NCBI GenBank assembly: GCA_964542855.1
Contig: CAZIWJ010000169.1
Location: forward strand, 1 to 7,928
Reading direction: 5' to 3'
DNA from: CAZIWJ01 sp964542855
GTDB taxonomy: Bacteria; Bacteroidota; Bacteroidia; Cytophagales; Cyclobacteriaceae
Length of the DNA stretch: 7,928 nucleotides
The notes under the pieces are model-generated. The model ran no database searches, was not told the origin of the DNA, and was given only the letters and a program-made list of their open reading frames with translations. Positions 1 to 6,434 of the stretch are shown here, piece by piece. Both the position numbers and the translations under genes were made by a program. Numbering within the stretch: the stretch's first letter is position 1; every line of letters begins with the position of its first letter.

Positions 1-155
1 AGGGCCGCACGGAGAGCCAGTTGCAGCGAGCCGGAGACACTGGCGTTCGTATTGGTTACTTGCAGGGTGTCGACGGGAATCTCGCCCCGGGCGCTTACCG
101 ACAGGGCCAGTAAAACAGGCAGTAACACAATTAAACGTAAGGTTGCTCTCGGCAT
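1..155 (-). CDS. Secreted protein, N-terminal fragment (possible beta-helix surface protein)
   Basis: Leftward gene cut by the window edge; only the first 51 residues are present. They begin MPRATLRLIVLLPVLLALSV, a short basic start followed by a hydrophobic core at about residues 8-20 and a likely signal peptidase I site after V20-S21-A22. No lipobox cysteine is seen, so export to the periplasm or cell surface is more likely than lipoprotein anchoring. An in-frame TGA lies at 162-164, so the start is either the ATG at 155 or a GTG two codons earlier at 161. An AAGGG stretch sits at a usable distance before that GTG. The mature part reads TLQVTNTN...GSLQLALRAA, which resembles the VTNTNDSG-GSLRQAI opening of many bacterial parallel beta-helix surface proteins. 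That family assignment is inference from about 20 residues. Product and length are unknown. Confidence 0.66.
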   Translation of the reverse strand, partial: MPRATLRLIVLLPVLLALSVSARGEIPVDTLQVTNTNASVSGSLQLALRAA

Positions 156-208
156 AGCCACTCATTTCCCTTTTCACCACGTAATATCTACGCAAGATAA
201 GCACTTTT

Positions 209-234
209 CTCAGATTTTATTGAATAAATCAGAG
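209..234. promoter_or_regulatory. Imperfect 26-bp dyad in the divergent spacer before hisF
   Basis: The two arms begin CTCAGATTT and end AAATCAGAG and are complementary except for one A-A mismatch; the centre (TTATTGAAT region) is also nearly symmetric, with one bulged T. There is too little loop for a stable RNA hairpin if the inner bases pair, so a protein-binding operator is the more natural reading. It lies 53 bp before the hisF start and between two divergent genes. Function is inferred only; AT-rich spacers yield such dyads by chance. Confidence 0.25.
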
Positions 235-239
235 TATAC

Positions 240-269
240 TTTTAATATCCTGTAACCTCCGTACATTTG
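240..269 (+). promoter_or_regulatory. Candidate Bacteroidota-type promoter for hisF
   Basis: TACATTTG at 262-269 matches the Bacteroidota -7 element TAnnTTTG at every fixed position. The -33 element expected 19 bases upstream (TTG) is TTT at 240-242, two of three bases. Transcription would begin about 10-15 bases before the hisF ATG, giving a very short leader with no room for an attenuator. This fits a promoter that drives hisF-hisE as its own unit rather than as the tail of a longer his operon. Confidence 0.42.
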
Positions 270-287
270 TAACTTAATGCTGAATAT

Positions 288-1043
288 ATGTTATCGAAGC
301 GAATAATCCCGTGCCTGGATGTTAAGGAAGGGCGTACGGTAAAAGGGGTGAACTTTGTAGATTTACGCGACGCAGGCGATCCGGTGGAGCTGGCTGCAAA
401 ATACGCCCACGAAGGAGCCGATGAACTGGTTTTCCTGGATATTACGGCTACCGTGGAGAAACGGAAAACGCTGGTTGACCTGGTGAGGCGGGTAGCGGCT
501 GAAATCAATATTCCTTTCACCGTAGGAGGAGGAATTAATACCCTGGAAGATGTAGCTGCCGTGCTGGGAGCCGGAGCCGACAAGGTATCTGTTAATTCTG
601 CCGCTGTTCGCCGTCCGGAACTGATTAATGAACTGGCTGCCAACTTCGGCAACCAGTGTATAGTAGTGGCGATAGATACCCGTTATGTTAACGACGAAGA
701 TATTGTGTACACGCATGGCGGTCGTACCCCTTCATCGTTACGAACCCTTCCCTGGGCGAAGGAAGTGGAAAGAAGAGGGGCCGGAGAAATCCTGCTTACT
801 TCCATGGATCACGACGGTACCAAAAAAGGATTTGCCAATGAGTTGACCGCCCGGATTTCCGAAGCAGTAAACATCCCGGTTATTGCTTCGGGTGGGGCGG
901 GTAAGCAAGATCATTTCACTACTGTATTCCAGGAAGGCAGGGCCGATGCTGCTTTGGCTGCCAGTATTTTTCATTTTAACGAAATTCCAGTACCGGATCT
1001 GAAGAAACACCTGCACGAAGCGGGGCTGCCGGTACGCCTTTAA
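288..1043 (+). CDS. hisF: Imidazole glycerol phosphate synthase, cyclase subunit HisF
   Basis: Cytoplasmic (beta/alpha)8-barrel subunit of imidazole glycerol phosphate synthase. With ammonia from the glutaminase HisH it converts PRFAR into imidazole glycerol phosphate and AICAR. The 251-residue length is normal. The start MLSKRIIPCLDV places catalytic D11 at the end of strand 1, and D130 lies in VVAID, the same numbers as the well-studied Thermotoga maritima enzyme. Phosphate-binding segments are visible at VGGGI (79-83), S101-V-N-S, T171 in ILLTS, and ASGGAG (200-205). The C-terminal half (GAGEILLTSMDHDGTK, then DAALAASIFHFNEIP) is highly typical. The ATG at 288 is preferred because it gives the canonical N-terminus; no Shine-Dalgarno is seen, as usual in Bacteroidota. 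hisE follows after 19 bases, so the two are probably co-transcribed. HisH and HisA, usual neighbours, are not upstream; a divergent unrelated gene is. Confidence 0.98.
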   Translation: MLSKRIIPCLDVKEGRTVKGVNFVDLRDAGDPVELAAKYAHEGADELVFLDITATVEKRKTLVDLVRRVAAEINIPFTVGGGINTLEDVAAVLGAGADKVSVNSAAVRRPELINELAANFGNQCIVVAIDTRYVNDEDIVYTHGGRTPSSLRTLPWAKEVERRGAGEILLTSMDHDGTKKGFANELTARISEAVNIPVIASGGAGKQDHFTTVFQEGRADAALAASIFHFNEIPVPDLKKHLHEAGLPVRL

Positions 1044-1062
1044 ATGCTATTACCTGAATTTT

Positions 1063-1377
1063 ATGCCTAAGGAAGATAAAAAACTGGCGTTTCTTACCGC
1101 ACTGGAGGAAACCATTTCGCAGCGAAAAGCCAACTTTGATGAGGGTAAACCGAATGAAGGCTCTTATACTGCTTCCCTGTTCGAAAAAGGAATTAATAAA
1201 ATTGCCCAGAAAGTTGGAGAGGAAGCCGTAGAACTAATTATTGAAGCGAAAGACAATAACGATGAGCTTTTTAAAGCAGAGGCCGCAGACCTGATGTATC
1301 ATTTGCTGGTGCTGTTTGCTGCCAAGGGGATTTCTGTCGACGATATCATAGAAGTGCTGCAATCTCGCCACCAGTAA
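1063..1377 (+). CDS. hisE: Phosphoribosyl-ATP pyrophosphatase HisE (stand-alone)
   Basis: Hydrolyses phosphoribosyl-ATP to phosphoribosyl-AMP and pyrophosphate, the second step of histidine synthesis, in the cytoplasm. The 104-residue protein is all-alpha like its MazG-related superfamily. The magnesium-binding signature is clear: V51-G-E53-E54-A-V-E57 on one helix and E73-A-A-D76 on the next, followed by the helix LMYHLLVLFAAKGI. The segment SYTASLFEKGINKIAQKVGEE is characteristic of HisE. Its length matches the HisE domain alone. Many Bacteroidota carry a fused HisI-HisE protein; here no HisI domain (PRA-CH cyclohydrolase) precedes it, and the ATG at 1063 lies just 19 bases after the hisF stop, leaving no room for one. 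A separate hisI must be elsewhere if the pathway is complete. The TAA stop at 1375-1377 directly abuts the stop of the opposing gene. Confidence 0.96.
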   Translation: MPKEDKKLAFLTALEETISQRKANFDEGKPNEGSYTASLFEKGINKIAQKVGEEAVELIIEAKDNNDELFKAEAADLMYHLLVLFAAKGISVDDIIEVLQSRHQ

Positions 1378-4300
1378 TTACACGGCCTCCAGTTGTAGCA
1401 GATCGGTGTAAAGCAGGTAGCCTTTAACTTGCGGATAACCCATTTTTATTAGCAGGTTTTTGTACTGCTTCACCTGGTTACGGTATTTGCTGCGGGTATC
1501 ATCGGCCGGATTACTGCCGGTTTTATAATCGACAATGATTGTTTCCTGTTTGTGAACCATGACCCGGTCGGGACGCTTCTCCTGCCCGCCCTTATCAATG
1601 ATAGTTCGTTCGTTAATTACCCGGTAGCCCGGATCGGTAAACCAGTTATTTACCACCGGCATATCCAGTACTTTGCGTATTCGCTGGCTCAGCTCTTCTT
1701 TTTCGCGGAGCGAGATGCCATGGGTGAAATACACCTCATCGAGGGCGTGGGCTGCGTCGTCCCTGTGAATAATGCGGAACAGTAAATCGTGCACCAGGTT
1801 GCCATAATTAAGCACAATAGCCTGTCCTTCAATATGCTGTGCGTCGGCCTGCCCGAAAAAATCGCGCGACAGTTGCCGGATCGCCAGCCGGTTCCGCCAG
1901 CGGGTATGCAGGGGGGTGATGTCATCGGGTATTGGCGGGGCTTTCTTTTGCAAGGCTTCATTACTCCCCAGAACGTATTGCTCTTCTTCCATGTGCAGCG
2001 TTACCTCGTATTCGTCGGCAGCCTGGTACGGCGTTTTCATGACAACATAGAGCAAATCGGCTACCGTTTTCATCTTGTCGGTTTGACTGGGCGTAATACC
2101 AGGGTTGGCATACACATAAAGCGAAGAAGCCGCACGGGTAAAGGCTACGTATAATAAGTTAAGGTTATCGATTCCTGCTTTAATAATTTCCTGGTAATAC
2201 TCCTTTTTGAAAAAGGTTTTTTTCATGTCACCGGAAAGATCGAGCGGCAGCGGCCCCACGTTGAAAGGGCTTTCGTTGGTCGATACCCACATAATGTTGT
2301 TATTTCCGCCTTTTTTCTTCAGCGTAATTTCCCAGTTACAATGCGGAACGATTACCGTTTCGAATTCCAGGCCTTTAGACTGATGAATGGTCATGAGCTG
2401 AACCGCGTCGAGCGATTCGTTTACCTGAACGGCTGTTTTCCGGGCCCCTTCATCGGCCCACCACTGCAAAAAGGAGTGCACGTCACCTTCGGTGGAAAAG
2501 CCAAATTCATAAACCGATTGCAGGAAGGTTTGCAGGTAAGCCGTTTCCGCAAACTCATGCAGTTTGAAAATCCGGACCAGGTTTTCAACCAGTTCGTATA
2601 CCGGTAACTTCCCGAGGCTAACCCGGTGCTGCCGCAGTTCTTCGGGCATCCGCTTCCAGAAGCATTCACCGATCAGGGCCGGTAATTCTTCTTTTGAAAT
2701 ATTATTGTCAGCTTTCAACCCGGTAATTTCCGCCTGCCAGTTTTCCAGTTCCTTTTCCGGTAAAATGCCCAGTACTCCGCATTTTTCAATTACACTGGCC
2801 TGGGCCACCTCATCGGCCGGATCATTAAGTACCCCCAGTACGTCAAGCAGCAGCCCGTTTACCTGCGCCTGCTGGGCCATGAGTGAATCGGGAGATATGA
2901 CGTTGTAGGGATAATAAACTTCATTGTTCTGCAGGCGTTCCTGCTTGTCGGCCAGCAGGGCTTCGGCAATTTTTTTTCCTTCCTGGTTGTTCCGGGTAAG
3001 GATGGCGATATCGCCGGGTTGCTGCCCGGATTCCAGCAACCGGACAATAAGATCAGGAATGGCCTGCTCAATGTATTCCTCGTAAGTCAGCTCTTCACTT
3101 TGCAGCAATTCGGCGGTTTTAAAGGTTACTTCTACCCGTCCTGCCCATTTATCGTGGTTATACCCGGGCGGCAATTGCTGTTTAGCCTGGTTGTAAGCCG
3201 TGGTAAAAATTTCACTTTCCTGCTTAAACCAGGCATCCGTTTCTGCCTGCCCGGCATCGGGAACCGGGCTCTGCCCACCATCGGCTTCGTAAAGGCCGGT
3301 AACATGATTTTGTATGGCTTCGGGCAGGTGAAGGAAAACCGTATTGTTAAACGCTACAATATTTTTCCGGCTCCGGAAGTTGCTGCTCAGGTTCAGCAAT
3401 TCGCTCATGGCACCAAATTCGGGTGCTTCAACAATGTCGCGGAGCAGCAGCGACCAGTCGCCCCCACGCCAGCGGTAAATAGATTGCTTCACATCGCCTA
3501 CGATCAGGTTCCGGCTCATGGTAGCCAGGCTGTTGCTGACCAGGGGTTTAAAGTTATTCCACTGCAACCCCGAAGTATCCTGAAACTCATCGATTAAAAA
3601 ATGCTGGTACGTTGTGCCGATGCGCTCGTAAATAAAAGGTAACTCATCTTCCCCGATGATCCGGTTCAGGAAAACGGGGGCTTCGGCGATGAGAATGCTA
3701 TCATTTTCGTTTTTGTACGCTTTAATTTGCTGATCCAGTTTACTGAGTAAACCGAACGGGAATATATTTTTCAGGACCTGGTTGGCGGTGTGGAAACGGG
3801 CGTCATGTTCGTAGAAATGAACCACCAGGTTTTGCAGCACCTCATTGAGCTCCTCTTCAATAGCCTGGATCTGGATTTGTTGCTTACGGGAGGCCCTGGA
3901 AGCATACCATTCTTTTTCATGCCCCAGTACTTGCTGAACGTAAGTGTTTGGGGCTTTCCACTCTCCTTTTGCTGCCTGGAATAGATGCCCGGCGGGGCCT
4001 TTTTCTTTAAAGAAAAAATCTTTTATCTGCAGGCCCTGCTGTTCAATCCGGTTCATTCCTTCCCGGGCTATTTCCTGCCGCTCACTTAATATCGTTTTCC
4101 GGAGAGCAGTAACCTGTTTATACAGTTCGCTGATATGCTGTACGGAGGCTATTTGTTCCACGCCGTTCAGCAGGTAACGCTGGTAGTCCTCGCTGAACAG
4201 TTCGTGGGCCAGTTTGGTGAGTTCATCTTTCGGGTTCCAGGTAAAATTATCGTCCATTCTACGCTGAACGTTTTGAAGCAGCCAGTTCAGGGTTTGCTTT

Positions 4301-4773
4301 TCCTGCTTTTCGTTTAGCCCTTCCATAAAATCATCCACAACTTTACTGAGTATGGCCCCCTGGTCCAGTTCCAGCGTATAGCCGGCATTTAGTCCGAGGT
4401 CGCGAGCAAACGTGCGGATCACTCGCTGGAAAAACGAATCGATGGTCATTACCGAAAAGGAGCTGTAGTCGTGGAGAATAGCCTGTAAAGTTGCCCGGGC
4501 CCGCATTTTGAGCTGCTCGTGGCTTATATTCAGGGCTTTTTGCAGGGTAGTGGCTTTATAGTTATCTTTTTCCCGGGCAATTTCATACAGAAAGTAAAGA
4601 ATACGGCTTTTCATTTCCTCAGTGGCCTTGTTGGTAAATGTAACGGCCAGCACCGTACGGAAATCGCGGGCTTCCCCAAGGATCAGCTTCAGGTACTCCA
4701 TGGAAAGCGTGTAGGTTTTACCCGATCCGGCAGAGGAGCGGTATATTTTCAGCGGGGTGGTGGTTTGCAACAT
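1378..4773 (-). CDS. AddA/RecB-type UvrD-family helicase-nuclease
   Basis: A 1131-residue superfamily 1A DNA helicase with a C-terminal nuclease, expected to process double-strand DNA ends for homologous recombination as in AddAB or RecBCD. Helicase motifs appear in order: Walker A SSAGSGKT (13-20); motif Ia VTFTNKATEEM (44-54); Walker B LIDEFQDTS (393-401); motif III GDVKQSIYRWRG (427-438); motif IV region LSSNFRS (462-468); motif V MTIHQSKGLEFE (794-805); motif VI LLYVAFTRA (873-881). The PD-(D/E)XK nuclease has H995 in GNLVHDLLF, D1069 in RPDRV, D1082 and K1084 in VDYKTG, and Q1100/Y1104 in QVKQYK, so it looks active. Only three cysteines (665, 704, 812) occur, so the iron-sulphur cluster of AddB-type nucleases is absent. 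The ATG at 4773 puts the Walker A loop at the expected distance. No AddB-like gene is adjacent on either side. AddA is favoured over RecB by context-free resemblance only; an orphan end-processing role remains possible. Confidence 0.95.
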   Translation of the reverse strand: MLQTTTPLKIYRSSAGSGKTYTLSMEYLKLILGEARDFRTVLAVTFTNKATEEMKSRILYFLYEIAREKDNYKATTLQKALNISHEQLKMRARATLQAILHDYSSFSVMTIDSFFQRVIRTFARDLGLNAGYTLELDQGAILSKVVDDFMEGLNEKQEKQTLNWLLQNVQRRMDDNFTWNPKDELTKLAHELFSEDYQRYLLNGVEQIASVQHISELYKQVTALRKTILSERQEIAREGMNRIEQQGLQIKDFFFKEKGPAGHLFQAAKGEWKAPNTYVQQVLGHEKEWYASRASRKQQIQIQAIEEELNEVLQNLVVHFYEHDARFHTANQVLKNIFPFGLLSKLDQQIKAYKNENDSILIAEAPVFLNRIIGEDELPFIYERIGTTYQHFLIDEFQDTSGLQWNNFKPLVSNSLATMSRNLIVGDVKQSIYRWRGGDWSLLLRDIVEAPEFGAMSELLNLSSNFRSRKNIVAFNNTVFLHLPEAIQNHVTGLYEADGGQSPVPDAGQAETDAWFKQESEIFTTAYNQAKQQLPPGYNHDKWAGRVEVTFKTAELLQSEELTYEEYIEQAIPDLIVRLLESGQQPGDIAILTRNNQEGKKIAEALLADKQERLQNNEVYYPYNVISPDSLMAQQAQVNGLLLDVLGVLNDPADEVAQASVIEKCGVLGILPEKELENWQAEITGLKADNNISKEELPALIGECFWKRMPEELRQHRVSLGKLPVYELVENLVRIFKLHEFAETAYLQTFLQSVYEFGFSTEGDVHSFLQWWADEGARKTAVQVNESLDAVQLMTIHQSKGLEFETVIVPHCNWEITLKKKGGNNNIMWVSTNESPFNVGPLPLDLSGDMKKTFFKKEYYQEIIKAGIDNLNLLYVAFTRAASSLYVYANPGITPSQTDKMKTVADLLYVVMKTPYQAADEYEVTLHMEEEQYVLGSNEALQKKAPPIPDDITPLHTRWRNRLAIRQLSRDFFGQADAQHIEGQAIVLNYGNLVHDLLFRIIHRDDAAHALDEVYFTHGISLREKEELSQRIRKVLDMPVVNNWFTDPGYRVINERTIIDKGGQEKRPDRVMVHKQETIIVDYKTGSNPADDTRSKYRNQVKQYKNLLIKMGYPQVKGYLLYTDLLQLEAV

Positions 4774-4833
4774 AAAAATTACTGTAGAGTTACTTTTACA
4801 TAAATTTACGCGACCTGAGTTAAATCCCTGTAA

Positions 4834-4850
4834 ATTGTTGAACGTACAAT
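4834..4850. promoter_or_regulatory. Small dyad ATTGT-N7-ACAAT in the spacer before the MarR gene
   Basis: Perfect 5-bp arms at 4834-4838 and 4846-4850 lie 35 bp before the MarR start. The site overlaps a possible -33 TTG (4835-4837) that is followed, exactly 19 bases later, by CTATTTTG at 4857-4864. That sequence shares only the TTTG part of the Bacteroidota -7 element, so the promoter itself is weak evidence. MarR proteins often repress their own genes through short palindromes overlapping the promoter, which is why the site is listed. Arms of five bases can arise by chance. Confidence 0.22.
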
Positions 4851-4884
4851 GGAATACTATTTTGCGATGTACTAATTTACAGGA

Positions 4885-5238
4885 ATGCCTCCGGATACAT
4901 ATAGTAGTAGTTATTCATTTCTGCCAGAAAAAACCTCTCATAGAATTAAACAATATGCCAGGAAGCCGTTCAGGTTTTACGAATTCGGCATAACGGTTGA
5001 TCAATGGATTATCCTGGAGAAAGTTTATGAGCACGATAATTTATATCAACGTGAACTGGCAGAACTAACATTCAAGCATAACCCAACATTAACCAAAATT
5101 ATTGATTTACTTTGCAAGAAAGAGTTACTGAACAGGGCGCCGGATAAGCACGACCGCCAACGTTTCAGGATTGTTCTCACTGCTAAGGGAATGAATAAGG
5201 TGGAAGAGATGTTACCCTACGTGGGAATGATCAGGTAA
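4885..5238 (+). CDS. MarR-family transcriptional regulator, probably frameshifted near its C-terminus
   Basis: Winged-helix DNA-binding regulator of 117 residues as read. After a helical N-terminus (about 15-30), GITVDQWIILEKVY (35-48) is the typical MarR helix; LYQRELAELTFKHNPTLTKIIDLLCKKELL (53-82) is the helix-turn-helix with its recognition helix; NRAPDKHDRQRFRIVLTAKG (83-102) is the beta wing with the conserved D-x-x-D-R-x-R pattern. The frame stops at LPYVGMIR, about 20 residues short of the usual 135-145. The missing dimerisation helix is readable just downstream in another frame (see the tail at 5238-5303). Without it the protein may dimerise poorly. The ligand is unknown. It is divergent from the helicase gene and lies 144 bp (79 bp from the tail) before the ferredoxin reductase, its likeliest target by position only. 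Confidence 0.87.
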   Translation: MPPDTYSSSYSFLPEKTSHRIKQYARKPFRFYEFGITVDQWIILEKVYEHDNLYQRELAELTFKHNPTLTKIIDLLCKKELLNRAPDKHDRQRFRIVLTAKGMNKVEEMLPYVGMIR

Positions 5239-5303
5239 AAAGCCTGGAAAACCTTACCCACGACGATTTTGAACATTTTAAAAGAGTGCTCGTTACGATT
5301 TAA
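5238..5303 (+). pseudogene. Displaced C-terminal helix of the MarR gene, in the -1 frame
   Basis: Read from AAA at 5238-5240, this frame gives KSLENLTHDDFEHFKRVLVTI and then TAA at 5301-5303. The pattern (S/G)LE-L-(T/S)-x-(D/E)-D-F-x-x-F-K-R-V-L is typical of the last MarR helix. Joining it to the upstream frame needs one extra base between about 5218 and 5238, which restores about 138 residues and the usual spacing between the LP of the preceding helix and the SLE. The tail frame is open back only to 5199 (TAA at 5196-5198), so it cannot be an independent gene. Either the gene has lost a base, or the sequence has a one-base error. The A5 run at 5237-5241 is not itself the cause, because the in-frame TAA begins before it. 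Confidence 0.7.
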
Positions 5304-5336
5304 AATGATTTGAGCATCTAAAAAACTTACAGCATT

Positions 5337-5352
5337 TGTTTGCACACGAACA
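5337..5352. promoter_or_regulatory. Small dyad TGTTTG-N4-CGAACA before the ferredoxin reductase gene
   Basis: The arms are TGTTTG (5337-5342) and CGAACA (5347-5352), complementary at five of six positions, ending 30 bp before the GTG start. Its size is right for a MarR-type operator, and a MarR gene lies immediately upstream. It shares a TGTT/AACA character with the dyad at 4834-4850, but the two are not the same sequence. No good promoter is visible nearby; the best (TTG at 5310-5312 with AGCATTTG at 5331-5338, 18-base spacing) is poor. Treat as a candidate only. Confidence 0.23.
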
Positions 5353-5382
5353 TTTTTTTGGATTAAAAAATTACATAAAGAA

Positions 5383-6393
5383 GTGAACCAAATTAATACG
5401 GATATAGCAATTATTGGTGCCGGACCGGTAGGTTTATTTACTGTTTTTGAAGCCGGATTACTAAAGATGCGCTGCCACCTTATTGATGCGTTGCCCCAGG
5501 TTGGCGGACAGTTGTCTGAGATCTATCCAAAAAAACCCATTTACGATATACCCGGTTACCCTACCGTGATGGCACAGGAGCTGGTTGATAACCTGATGAG
5601 CCAAATTGAACCATTCGAGCCTACTTCAACGCTGGGAGAACGAGTGGAGGAAGTAGAAAGGTTTGAAGACGGCTCGTTCCGGCTGGTAACCAACGAGGGT
5701 ACTGAAATACACAGTAAGGTAATCGTTATCGCCGGAGGGCTGGGGTCGTTTGAGCCTCGTAAACCTGCCATTCCTAACCTGGACAAATACGAAGGGAAAG
5801 GAGTTGTTTACATGGTAAAAAATCCTGAGCAATACCGTAATAAGCGGGTGGTACTGGCCGGTGGCGGCGACTCTGCCCTGGATTGGACCATTTATTTGGC
5901 CGGTATCGTTGAGGAACTTACCCTGGTGCACCGGAATAATAGCTTCCGGGGTGCCCCCGATTCTGCCGAAAAAGTATTCAAGCTGGCGGAAGAAGGAAAA
6001 ATTAAATTACAGATGAACTCCAATGTAAAAGAAGTTGGAGGAACCGATAAGCTGGAAAGCTGTACGATAGTTGATAAAGAAGGTCGTACCACAGTGGTTG
6101 AAACCGACTACCTGATTCCTCTTTTCGGTTTAAGTCCGAAGCTTGGCCCGATTGCTAACTGGGGGCTGAACCTGGAGAAGAATGCCATTCAGGTAGATAC
6201 CCGCGATTATTCAACTAACGTTGAAGGTGTTTACGCCATTGGTGATATCAACACTTACGACGGCAAATTAAAGCTTATTCTTTGCGGCTTTCACGAAGCG
6301 GCCATAATGGCTCACAGCGCATACAAAATCGTAAACCCGGGTAAGAAAGCAACACTGAAGTACACCACCGTAAATGGCGTACAAAAATTTTAA
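5383..6393 (+). CDS. Ferredoxin-NADP+ reductase, thioredoxin-reductase-like type
   Basis: Cytoplasmic FAD enzyme, 336 residues, that moves electrons between NADP(H) and ferredoxin. Order of parts: FAD-binding IGAGPVGLF (11-19); VGGQLSEIYPKKPIYDIPGYP (40-60), diagnostic of this reductase class; NADPH-binding LAGGGDSALDW (158-168) followed by the VHR (182-184) that typically contacts the NADPH phosphate; second FAD motif GVYAIGDINTYDGKLKLI (282-299); and the C-terminal CGFHEAAIMAH. The redox CxxC pair of true thioredoxin reductases, which would lie just before the GGGDSA motif, is absent, and the length is right for the YumC/Chlorobium-type FNR. The start is a GTG; it gives the expected short lead into the FAD fold, and no in-frame ATG lies close upstream. 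The ferredoxin gene follows after 41 bases, probably in one operon, which supports the function. Confidence 0.95.
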   Translation: MNQINTDIAIIGAGPVGLFTVFEAGLLKMRCHLIDALPQVGGQLSEIYPKKPIYDIPGYPTVMAQELVDNLMSQIEPFEPTSTLGERVEEVERFEDGSFRLVTNEGTEIHSKVIVIAGGLGSFEPRKPAIPNLDKYEGKGVVYMVKNPEQYRNKRVVLAGGGDSALDWTIYLAGIVEELTLVHRNNSFRGAPDSAEKVFKLAEEGKIKLQMNSNVKEVGGTDKLESCTIVDKEGRTTVVETDYLIPLFGLSPKLGPIANWGLNLEKNAIQVDTRDYSTNVEGVYAIGDINTYDGKLKLILCGFHEAAIMAHSAYKIVNPGKKATLKYTTVNGVQKF

Positions 6394-6434
6394 CAACCAA
6401 TTAATTTCTTCATAACCAACCAAATACCGGTAGT

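Noticed and set aside
52..255. Plus-strand open frame of 67 residues at the left edge
   Set aside because: It lies antisense to the signal-peptide gene and then runs through the AT-rich spacer. The minus-strand reading has a far better protein signature.
242..1016. Three minus-strand open frames opposite hisF
   Set aside because: They overlap a certain hisF on the other strand and their translations (rich in Ser, Arg and Thr) show no recognisable family. Shadows of hisF codon use.
3019..3597. Open frame of 192 residues on the plus strand inside the helicase-nuclease gene
   Set aside because: It is the antisense shadow of a gene with all motifs intact. Its translation is low in complexity, shows no domain, and has no promoter or start context.
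4757..4993. Plus-strand open frame of 78 residues across the divergent spacer
   Set aside because: It overlaps the start of both flanking genes in a different frame and resembles no protein; the MarR frame from 4885 explains the region.
5229..5245. Programmed ribosomal frameshift in the MarR gene
   Set aside because: A -1 shift would be needed before TAA, but the codons ATG ATC AGG offer no slippery sequence, and the A5 run lies after the stop begins. A lost base or a sequence error is simpler.
5383..6393. Thioredoxin reductase as the function of the FAD enzyme
   Set aside because: The redox CxxC pair is absent and the sequence has the QVGGQLSEIYPKKPIYDIPG segment of the ferredoxin-NADP+ reductase class, next to a ferredoxin gene.
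6394..6423. Direct repeat CAACCAA (6394-6400 and 6417-6423) between reductase and ferredoxin genes
   Set aside because: Only seven bases of low complexity, in a short operon spacer; expected by chance.
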